Assembly (NCBI GenBank): GCA_964579725.1
Contig: CAZOHG010000043.1
Coordinates: 1-30,635 of the forward strand
DNA length: 30,635 bases
Source: CAZOHG01 sp964579725
Lineage (GTDB): Bacteria > Zhuqueibacterota > JdFR-76 > BMS3Abin05
Reading direction: 5' to 3'
The translations under genes and the position numbers were made by a program. Of the stretch, positions 16,842 to 23,685 are shown piece after piece. How positions within the stretch are numbered: position 1 is the first letter of the stretch; every line of letters begins with the position of its first letter. The notes beneath the pieces are model-generated. The model had not been told where the DNA came from. It did not search any database and worked only from the letters and a program-made list of their open reading frames with translations.

Positions 16842-17267
16842 ATGTCAATTTACAAGATTTTGTATTTGGATTACCGCAGGAACGCGCCATTGTCGGGGGC
16901 TGTGGAAAGCTACTATTATGGTTTGCGAAAATTTGAAAAATGGGGGTCGTTGGAAGATGCCTTAAATGAATTGGCCAAATCCGGCTGGGAAATTGACACC
17001 CCTATTTACGGACCGGTTCCGGGGAGAAACCGTCAGGGAGAGAACTGGCTGGAAGCGCTTATTTTGGTCAATAGAACTTCCGATACTGCTCGGGAGATCA
17101 AAAGGCAAATTGCAAAAATTGAGCAGCAAATTATCCGGGAAAAAGTGACCCTCGAATCGAGCGGAACTAAATCGACAATTCAGCGTATGACAGCAGAACG
17201 AACCATGCGGGGCCTTTTCAGAATAATTGAAGAGCTCAAAAAACAATTGACCAATGTGCAAAAATAG
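16842..17267 (+). CDS. Small cytoplasmic protein, DUF4177-like N-terminus and coiled coil
   Basis: 141 residues with no signal peptide. The start is set by AAGGAGGT 7 bases upstream. Residues 1-80 contain the pattern LEDALNELAKSGWEIDTPIYGP, which resembles small DUF4177-type proteins in which a helix is followed by GWE. Residues about 83-140 are charged and helical with heptad-like spacing (REIKRQIAKIEQQI, RTMRGLFRIIEELKKQLTNVQK), predicting a coiled coil. I do not recognise a function. It precedes the HD-GYP gene by 143 bases and may share its transcript. Confidence 0.7.
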   Translation: MSIYKILYLDYRRNAPLSGAVESYYYGLRKFEKWGSLEDALNELAKSGWEIDTPIYGPVPGRNRQGENWLEALILVNRTSDTAREIKRQIAKIEQQIIREKVTLESSGTKSTIQRMTAERTMRGLFRIIEELKKQLTNVQK

Positions 17268-17410
17268 GAATAAAGATTTACACCATTTTTCCGATGAAAG
17301 AAATACGGTTGACCCTCATTTTGAGAGAATAGTGAGGCAAAAAAACAGGAAGTGGTGATCGGTGGGACGGGCCGTTAGTGGAATTGGGAATGTTGCGGAC
17401 GAGGTGAGGA

Positions 17411-18715
17411 ATGCTTCGAGAATTAAATGTAAAATTCAGTAATTTTTTGCTCTCGCTTTCTGACACAATGGATATGGCAAATCCGGCTATCGCAGCACAC
17501 CAGCTGCGAACGGCATTTATTGCCTGGAGACTGGCAAAAGAGGCAGGCTTTCCCGAAAAGGAAATTGAAAAGATTTACCTGGCCGCACTCTTGCACGATA
17601 TCGGCGCACTGACCTTGGAAGAAAAACAAAAACTTCACGGGGGCTTTGACGAAACCAATTTGGAAACACATTGTGTTTTGGGCGCGGCCCTTTTTCAGCT
17701 TTCTCCGCTGCTGAAACCCTCTGCCGACATTGTGCGCTACCATCACCGAGCCTGGGAGGATTGGGATAAAACGATCGATTCACCCGGTGTTGCAGACGCC
17801 CAAATTCTCGTTCTGGCCGATGAAATTGAGCGCATGATTCATCGCAAACACTATATTTTGCACCAGGTGGACGGCATTGCTTCCCAGATAATGGTCCTTT
17901 CCGGTACAAAAATTCACCCGGACATTGTAGATGTTTTCATGGGATTGTCACGGCAGGAAGATTTCTGGTTGGATTTGGCATCGTCCCGACTGTATTCCAT
18001 CTTGTTACATTCAGGACCCTTTCGGTTGGTGGAAATTGAACAGGACGACATTACGTCGATCGCGTCTATTTTTCGTCATGTCATTGACTTCAAATCGCGT
18101 TTTACAGCTACCCATTCTACGGGCGTGGCGAAATCAGCCGTGTTACTCTCAAAATATTTCGGACTAACCAGCACGGAAATCGGGCAAATGAAAATTGCGG
18201 GTTATTTTCATGATTTGGGTAAACTGGCTATTCCGAATTCCATTCTCGAAAAACCCGGTCGCTTAACTCAAGAAGAATTTCAGATTATAAAACAACACAC
18301 CTATTTTACCTACACTGTTCTTAACAGCATCGGCGGATTGGATTTAATTGCAGAATGGGCGGCTTTTCATCACGAAAAACTGGACGGCTCCGGGTATCCA
18401 TTTCATTTGAAGGCGGATAAAATAAACATTGGCGCCAGAATCATGGCTGTCGCGGATATTTTTACCGCTTTGGTGGAAGATCGCCCTTACCGAAGGGGAA
18501 TGGGCCGAAAGCAAGTGGAAGAAATTTTGACAACAAATGCTCGAAATGGGGCATTGGACAGGTACATTGTTTCTTTGCTTTTGGAAAATTACGAAGATAT
18601 TTCCTCTCAAGTTCGGTCCGAGCAAAAAATCTCCGAAAGAATGTTCGAGATGAAATTTCAGCGGGCAGAAGAATGCCTGTCAGGTGAATCTTACGGTCAA
18701 CAACCCCCCGCCTAA
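17411..18715 (+). CDS. Tandem HD / HD-GYP domain protein (putative c-di-GMP phosphodiesterase)
   Basis: 434 residues; the ATG follows GAGGTGAGGA. Residues about 25-160 are a first HD domain (His30, HD at 62-63, HH at 111-112). Residues about 215-400 are an HD-GYP domain: His235, HD at 267-268 in YFHDLGKLAIPNSILEKPG, and HHEKLDGSGYP at 320-330, so metal and GYP residues are intact. HD-GYP proteins hydrolyse cyclic di-GMP (some cGAMP) and usually carry a receiver or sensor domain; here the partner is another HD (HDOD-like) domain and no GGDEF is present. It lies between a small coiled-coil protein and a sensor kinase. Catalytic activity is likely, substrate inferred. Confidence 0.87.
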   Translation: MLRELNVKFSNFLLSLSDTMDMANPAIAAHQLRTAFIAWRLAKEAGFPEKEIEKIYLAALLHDIGALTLEEKQKLHGGFDETNLETHCVLGAALFQLSPLLKPSADIVRYHHRAWEDWDKTIDSPGVADAQILVLADEIERMIHRKHYILHQVDGIASQIMVLSGTKIHPDIVDVFMGLSRQEDFWLDLASSRLYSILLHSGPFRLVEIEQDDITSIASIFRHVIDFKSRFTATHSTGVAKSAVLLSKYFGLTSTEIGQMKIAGYFHDLGKLAIPNSILEKPGRLTQEEFQIIKQHTYFTYTVLNSIGGLDLIAEWAAFHHEKLDGSGYPFHLKADKINIGARIMAVADIFTALVEDRPYRRGMGRKQVEEILTTNARNGALDRYIVSLLLENYEDISSQVRSEQKISERMFEMKFQRAEECLSGESYGQQPPA

Positions 18716-18912
18716 CCGCACTATCCCCAAAATGTCATGCAATTGACTGTGGCTGCTTTTCGGTTTCATTTGATTGGGTTCCTTCCAGCCTTTGGAAAAT
18801 TTATTGCCCCCAAAAAAATACATTGACTTCCAACCCGCGCTGTATTAATTTAGTAAAAAAGTCCAATCTTCTTCAACCAGTAGACGTCTATTTCCAAAAA
18901 AAGGGTACCCTC

Positions 18913-20106
18913 ATGGTTTCAACCGTAGATCCATTGATTTTTAAATGTATTGTTGAAAATATAACGGAAGGCATTATTTTTGTCAATCCTCAGGGTCGCG
19001 TGGTATTTTGCAACCATGCTGCGGAGGTAATTCGGGGAATTCATGAGGAGGAAATCATCGGAAATTCCATTATGGATTGCCATCCGCCTAAATTGCGCAA
19101 GGCGGTTGAAAAGATCATTGACAGCTTTAAATCCAACGATATTTCCGAATACCATCGAATGGTGCCTTCTTCAAACGGGGATCGGTATTACGACAACGTT
19201 TACGCAGCCATTCGGGATGACGAGGGGACCTTTGTGGGGATGATTTTGGTGAGTCGGGATGTGACCGAGAAAGTCAAAATGCAGAAGAAAATGGAAGAAT
19301 ATATGAGGGTTTTGGAAGATCACGTTCAGGAGCGCACCAAAGAATTGCAAGAGGCGTACAAGAAATTAAAGAGCGCTCAGGGGCAGATCATTCAGTCGGA
19401 GAAAATGGCGTCACTCGGGCGCTTGGTTGCCGGAGTAGCTCACGAAATCAACAATCCCCTGGACGGGATTCAGAACAGCATTCACAATATTATTCAAAAT
19501 CCGGAAGACCGAACGAAAAACATGGTGTATTTGAATCTCATTCTTGAGAACATTGAAAGAATTGAGTCCATTGTAAAACAATTGTTGGGGTACGCCCGGG
19601 CGAGAAACTACCAGATGGAAGCTGTTTCCCTAAAGGAGATTATTGAAAAATCACTGCTTCTTTTGGAATATCGTTTGTCACGGGCGGGAATTGAGGTGTT
19701 CACAGAATTTCCCGAAAATTCAGTTCAAGTTCGGGGAGATGACAATCATTTGCAACAGGTTGTAATGAATATTTTGCTGAATGCCATTGATGCCATGCCT
19801 GAGGGGGGAGAGCTGCGCATTCGCGTGGGAGAAAATTCCCGCCGCTGGGCTTTTATGGCCATTGAAGACACCGGAACCGGAATTGCTAAAGATGATCTGC
19901 CGCGTATTTTCGACCCGTTTTACTCCACAAAAGAGGTTGGCAAAGGAACAGGCCTGGGGCTGGCGGTGAGTTTGGGAATTGTGGAAGAACACGGCGGGAC
20001 GATTGAGGTTAAGAGCAAAATCGGGGTGGGTACCACGGTGGTCATCCGCATCCCGCTTTTAAACGCAAAGCAAGTGGAATCCTTTCGCACGACGCAAAAA
20101 AAGTAG
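18913..20106 (+). CDS. PAS-domain sensor histidine kinase
   Basis: Cytoplasmic kinase of 397 residues. The ATG at 18913 is chosen because AAGGG lies 7 bases upstream; the longer TTG-started frame adds 30 unstructured residues. Residues about 8-120 are one PAS domain with FCNHAAEVIRGIHEEEIIGNSI and DCHPPK (55-60), a pattern like the PAS of DUF438-type redox/NO-linked proteins. A helical linker follows, then a HisKA domain with His177 in HEINNP, and a HATPase domain with Asn290, DTGTG (319-323) and GTGLGL (345-350). No transmembrane segment was seen. The architecture is NtrB-like, so it is a fair candidate partner for the NtrC-type regulator at 11615. It lies immediately before the sigma-54-driven nap operon. 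Confidence 0.9.
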   Translation: MVSTVDPLIFKCIVENITEGIIFVNPQGRVVFCNHAAEVIRGIHEEEIIGNSIMDCHPPKLRKAVEKIIDSFKSNDISEYHRMVPSSNGDRYYDNVYAAIRDDEGTFVGMILVSRDVTEKVKMQKKMEEYMRVLEDHVQERTKELQEAYKKLKSAQGQIIQSEKMASLGRLVAGVAHEINNPLDGIQNSIHNIIQNPEDRTKNMVYLNLILENIERIESIVKQLLGYARARNYQMEAVSLKEIIEKSLLLLEYRLSRAGIEVFTEFPENSVQVRGDDNHLQQVVMNILLNAIDAMPEGGELRIRVGENSRRWAFMAIEDTGTGIAKDDLPRIFDPFYSTKEVGKGTGLGLAVSLGIVEEHGGTIEVKSKIGVGTTVVIRIPLLNAKQVESFRTTQKK

Positions 20107-20139
20107 AGAATACTATCTTCACAACCTATCTTCCTCAAA

Positions 20140-20174
20140 TGACGAAAAACCGTCACCTGGACAGAAATCCGTAT
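20140..20174. promoter_or_regulatory. Operator candidate upstream of the sigma-54 promoter
   Basis: Perfect inverted repeat TGACG-N6-CGTCA at 20140-20155, identical in arms and spacing to 13563-13578. A degenerate copy GGACA-N6-CGTAT lies exactly 19 bases on (20159-20174), the same phase as the pair at 13563-13597. The site is about 107 bases before the -24 box, a usual distance for enhancer sites of NtrC-family activators. There is no T run, so it is not a terminator for the kinase gene. Confidence 0.55.
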
Positions 20175-20261
20175 CTTTTTCACGCCTGATAAAATTAGCC
20201 CCAAACCGCACAAACACTAAATAAACAAATAGATAGCGCTTCAAGTTTTTAAAATGTTCCT

Positions 20262-20278
20262 TTGGCACGTTTCTTGTA
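20262..20278 (+). promoter_or_regulatory. Sigma-54 (-24/-12) promoter of the nap/respiration operon
   Basis: TTGGCACG (20262-20269), four bases, then TTGTA (20274-20278). The -24 element is a perfect consensus; the -12 element differs by one base (TTGTA for TTGCA). Transcription should start near 20288, 13 bases before the AGGAGG of the MoeA-like gene. This ties the downstream operon to an NtrC-family activator such as the one at 11615. Confidence 0.8.
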
Positions 20279-20310
20279 TTTTAAGAGACAAAGTGCCTTG
20301 AGGAGGAAAG

Positions 20311-21522
20311 TTGGAATCCGTCCAAGCGATTGTTGCCACAATCCTGAAGCATGTAGAAACACTTCCTTCTGAGAATGTTCCGCTCATGCAGTCCATTGGA
20401 TGTATTGCGGGCAAAGAACTGGTTGCAGATGCCGATTTTCCGTCAGCTACTCTTGCGTTGGCGGATGGGTTTGCCCTTCGACACGCGTGGCTTCAAACAG
20501 TTTCTCCTCAAAATCCGGCTCGATTCCCGATTTCTTCCCGAAATTCATCTTCAGGCGGTGCGAAGCACCCCATTGCCATTCCCGTTCAATTGTTTGACCA
20601 TGTGCCCAGGGGATTTGACGTCATTATTCCAAGGGATGGGGCCGTTGTGTCGGACCATGTGCTAATTGTGGCAAAACCGCTTGAAAAATGGGAAAACATC
20701 TTGCCTTTGGGGGCCAATATCCGAAAGGGAGATGTCCTACTTTTTCGAGGAGACGAAATTACCTATTCCGACGTGGGCACGGCGTCCTATTTGGGGCTGA
20801 AATCCTTTCCCGTGATTCGAAAACCCCGCGTGGCTTTGGTGTTGGTGTGTTCGGTTTCGAAGAGAGTGAAAGACTACGAAACGGTCAACAACTATTTGAG
20901 GGGGATTTCCGACACCATTTCCGCACAAGTTTTGAAATATCGCGGTGTTTTCAGACGCTACAAAATCTTGTCCGACTTTTCAGAATCGGATCGAGAGACC
21001 ATTGCCCGTGCCTTTGACAGCGATATGGTACTTTTCATGGGTCAATCGCCTGAGAAAAAGCAGGACGGTCTGGTTCGAATTTTGGAGGAAATGGGGGTTC
21101 GCATTCACTTGAAAACAAAAAATGTTCACCCAGGGCATTTTTTTTCATTTGGAACAGTAGAAGAGAAATCGGTTTTTCTCCTTCCGAACGATCCCAGCGG
21201 AGCGATTTTAAATTTTGAAGAATTTATTCGCCCCGCTCTTTTCAAAATGCGAGGGAAAAAACACACACGTCACGAGGAAATTAACGCCCGATTAGGCAGC
21301 ACATTGTTCAATACGGAAGGCAAGATCAATCTTATTCAAGCGTTTGTTCATCTGAAAAACGGAGTTTTTTACGCGGTACCCATTGGCACGGAGCGGCTTC
21401 CGGGAGTAAGGAAAATGCGGACAATGAACGGTATTATTGTGCTTCCGGAAAACGTCAAAAAGGTGCCAATGGGCAGCGTCACCCGCGTACAAATGCTTCG
21501 TCAACCAGACTGGAGTTTTTAA
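20311..21522 (+). CDS. Divergent MoeA-like molybdopterin molybdenumtransferase
   Basis: 403 residues with a TTG start fixed by AGGAGG at 20301-20306. The MoeA layout is visible: an N-terminal region with ATLALADGFAL in place of DNSAMDGYA; NIRKGDVLLFRGDEITYSDVGTASYLGL (about 134-161), typical of domain II/III; and PGHFFSFGTVEEKSVFLLPNDPSGAILNFEEFIRPAL (about 274-310), matching the PGKP...GLPGNPVS region. However, the PTGDEL-type and GGVSVG-type motifs that bind the pterin and metal are lost (LVCSVSKRVKD and FMGQSPEKK occupy those places). It may be a specialised or inactive homologue acting in NapA maturation. First gene of the sigma-54 operon, followed by the porin after about 100 bases. Confidence 0.75.
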   Translation: MESVQAIVATILKHVETLPSENVPLMQSIGCIAGKELVADADFPSATLALADGFALRHAWLQTVSPQNPARFPISSRNSSSGGAKHPIAIPVQLFDHVPRGFDVIIPRDGAVVSDHVLIVAKPLEKWENILPLGANIRKGDVLLFRGDEITYSDVGTASYLGLKSFPVIRKPRVALVLVCSVSKRVKDYETVNNYLRGISDTISAQVLKYRGVFRRYKILSDFSESDRETIARAFDSDMVLFMGQSPEKKQDGLVRILEEMGVRIHLKTKNVHPGHFFSFGTVEEKSVFLLPNDPSGAILNFEEFIRPALFKMRGKKHTRHEEINARLGSTLFNTEGKINLIQAFVHLKNGVFYAVPIGTERLPGVRKMRTMNGIIVLPENVKKVPMGSVTRVQMLRQPDWSF

Positions 21523-21530
21523 ACACAAAA

Positions 21531-21540
21531 AAGGAGGTGA
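21531..21540 (+). promoter_or_regulatory. Strong Shine-Dalgarno without an obvious matching start
   Basis: AAGGAGGTGA is a near-full match to the 16S anti-SD but lies 84 bases before the porin ATG, which has its own GGAGG (21610-21614). Starts near it (TTG 21541, a five-codon frame; GTG 21555, in frame with the porin) are poorly spaced or would spoil the signal peptide. Confidence 0.45.
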
Positions 21541-21623
21541 TTGTTCAACGAATTGTGAGCCATTTATTTTTGGAAAGAAACGGCAAGGGAACGCAGTTTG
21601 AATCAAAATGGAGGAAGAAAGTA

Positions 21624-23105
21624 ATGAAAAAGACTGTTATTGTGGCATTTGTGGGACTGCTGATTTTTTCGCTGGTTTCACCGTCCTGGGCACAAAAAGG
21701 GCAAAAAATCAAAATTAACGGTGTGTACACCGCCTGGGGACTCTACCAACAGAAATTCTTTTTTGGCAAGCACAATGGAAATGATGATTATTTTGTGCAA
21801 ATGTTACGTTTTAAAGTACAAGCCGCCGCGAACGACTACGCCAAAGCCGTCACCCGTTTTGACATTGCGCAGGGCTGGTGGGGTGTTGACAACGCGTTGA
21901 GGAGTGTCAATCGCCCGTACGGGGCTTACGGAGGCAGCAGCTTGTTTGATTTTAAGGACACCAATTACTTGTTCCATGTGGATCAGGCCTATATGGTCTT
22001 CAAAGTTCCTGCCGCTCCCGTCACTTTCCGCGTGGGACGTCAGGAATATCGATTGGGAAATATGTTGGTGTTGGACAACAATTTGGACGGTATTCAGGCG
22101 GATGTTCAGGCTGGAGACAAAGGTAAAATTACCCTCGGATTTGCCAAAGTGTCGGAGGGGATTGATGGCCTGAGTGACAACGGCGTGGGAGCCGGTAAAA
22201 GCGCTTTCGGCGATACCGACGGGCGCGACGCCAATTTGCTTTTTGCCAATTACGCCGGGAAAATCGGCATTGGGCAAGTGAATGCCTTTGGACTCTACTA
22301 CAAAGACGCCGGGGACGGCGATGGCAAAACCTACGTTCCGGACGACTTACAATATTTCCGGGCGAGATTTACGCCCAACATTAGTTCTCTGGCCATTGTG
22401 GGTGTGGCGCCCACGATTAAATTGGGAAATTTGGCCGTCAAGGGTGAATTCGACTATTTGACGGGCAAAGACAATGTCGCCAACAAAACATTTGGACCCA
22501 AACAACGGCACGATATTAATAATGGCGATATTTCGGGTTTTAATATTTACCTGCGGCCCACTTTCGCCGCCACTCCTAAAGTCAAATTGGGCGGTGTCCT
22601 TGGAATGGGCTCCGGTGACAACGATGTGACCGGTGGTAAAGGCAACGTAAACAAGCTGCGGACTTCAGGCTTTTTCTATGTGACGGAAATCTGGGAAGAT
22701 TCTATTATGCCCGATGAAGAGGGTATTACCCCTCAAGGGTTGGGGGCTCCCAATACCCGTGGCTACAGGGAATTCGAAAATACGACATTGCTTCAGGCCA
22801 ATATTTCGCTGAAACCCATGCCGAAAGTAAATGTCTTCGGTTCCTTTACCTATATCAAAGCGACGCAGCCCATTCACGCCTGGACGGTCAGCAATGGAAC
22901 AACGACCATTTTGGCCGACAAGGCAACGGATTTGGGTACGGAAGCTGATTTTAAAATCGATATGAAAATTTACCCGAAACTCATCTGGACAGTTCGCGGT
23001 GGTATTTTTATGCCCGGCAAAGCCGCAGGCTATTTGATTAACGGCACGGATAAATGGAATGAAAAACCGGTCGAATTAAAAACCACCTTAACAATAAAAT
23101 TCTAA
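21624..23105 (+). CDS. Outer-membrane porin-like beta-barrel protein
   Basis: 493 residues. The ATG has GGAGG 9 bases upstream and starts a clear signal peptide (MKKTVIVAFVGLLIFSLVSPSWAQ). The mature part alternates short amphipathic strands with turns rich in Gly, Asn and Asp (FRVGRQEYRLGNMLVLDNNLDGIQ), like alginate-export/phosphate-selective porin relatives, and ends in Phe (TLTIKF), the usual barrel C-terminal signature. It lies inside the nitrate-respiration operon between the MoeA-like gene and the tetrahaem cytochrome, so it may serve nitrate or nitrite passage across the outer membrane; that role is inference. Confidence 0.8.
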   Translation: MKKTVIVAFVGLLIFSLVSPSWAQKGQKIKINGVYTAWGLYQQKFFFGKHNGNDDYFVQMLRFKVQAAANDYAKAVTRFDIAQGWWGVDNALRSVNRPYGAYGGSSLFDFKDTNYLFHVDQAYMVFKVPAAPVTFRVGRQEYRLGNMLVLDNNLDGIQADVQAGDKGKITLGFAKVSEGIDGLSDNGVGAGKSAFGDTDGRDANLLFANYAGKIGIGQVNAFGLYYKDAGDGDGKTYVPDDLQYFRARFTPNISSLAIVGVAPTIKLGNLAVKGEFDYLTGKDNVANKTFGPKQRHDINNGDISGFNIYLRPTFAATPKVKLGGVLGMGSGDNDVTGGKGNVNKLRTSGFFYVTEIWEDSIMPDEEGITPQGLGAPNTRGYREFENTTLLQANISLKPMPKVNVFGSFTYIKATQPIHAWTVSNGTTTILADKATDLGTEADFKIDMKIYPKLIWTVRGGIFMPGKAAGYLINGTDKWNEKPVELKTTLTIKF

Positions 23106-23128
23106 TCGAGATGAACAGCAAAATGGTT

Positions 23129-23159
23129 GGTAGTCCGCCGGAGGAAGCGACGGACTACC
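23129..23159 (+). other. Intercistronic RNA hairpin
   Basis: GGTAGTCCG (23129-23137) pairs perfectly with CGGACTACC (23151-23159) across a 13-base loop, 24 bases after the porin stop. There is no T run, so it is more likely a stabilising or processing structure that sets porin expression apart from downstream genes than a terminator. Confidence 0.6.
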
Positions 23160-23205
23160 TCCATTGATTTTCAGAAGAGCGCATTTTAAAACAGGAGGAC
23201 CAGTC

Positions 23206-23664
23206 ATGCCCAAAAAGCTTTTGTGGATATTTCCGGTTTTCATTGGACTGGTCGGGTTGTTGGCTTTTTCGTATTTGAGTCGGAATACGGGCAAATTGGC
23301 GGCAACGCCAAAGGCCAAGGTTTTGATTCAAGCAGACCAACATCCCGGCTGGCCTGAAAATAAAACCGAACTGGAAAGCAAAACCTGTCGCGATTGTCAC
23401 ATGGAGACCACTCCTGAGGTTTACAAAGAATGGGCCAATGGGCGCCACGGCATTGCCAATGTCCGGTGCACCGTGTGCCACGGGTCTTTTGAGGATTTTA
23501 AGAGTGTTCCGACGGTTGAAACGTGCCGAAGCTGTCACGCGAAAGAATATGACCAAATGATGCTTCCCTCCGACTTGAGCAAAAAGACGTGCTGGCAGTG
23601 TCACCCAGCGCATTCCGAGTCGGTTCACCGAATTGACAAAACCAAACCTTCACCCTTACATTAA
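23206..23664 (+). CDS. Membrane-anchored tetrahaem c-type cytochrome, NapM-like
   Basis: 152 residues; the ATG follows AGGAGG (23193-23198). Residues 5-24 form a single N-terminal membrane segment, probably an uncleaved anchor facing the periplasm. Four CXXCH haem motifs are at 61-65 (CRDCH), 88-92 (CTVCH), 107-111 (CRSCH) and 129-133 (CWQCH). The length is near NrfH/NapM, and the sequence lacks the NapC/NrfH opening with its CXXCHXM pattern. Its position directly before napA-D-G-H mirrors napM in Desulfovibrio napCMADGH. Likely passes electrons from the membrane complex to NapA. Confidence 0.85.
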   Translation: MPKKLLWIFPVFIGLVGLLAFSYLSRNTGKLAATPKAKVLIQADQHPGWPENKTELESKTCRDCHMETTPEVYKEWANGRHGIANVRCTVCHGSFEDFKSVPTVETCRSCHAKEYDQMMLPSDLSKKTCWQCHPAHSESVHRIDKTKPSPLH

Positions 23665-23685
23665 GCAAAAGGAGGTGAAACCATT

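Noticed and set aside
20140..20155. Inverted repeat read as a terminator for the kinase gene
   Set aside because: Five-base arms and no T run; its exact recurrence at 13563 favours a protein-binding site.
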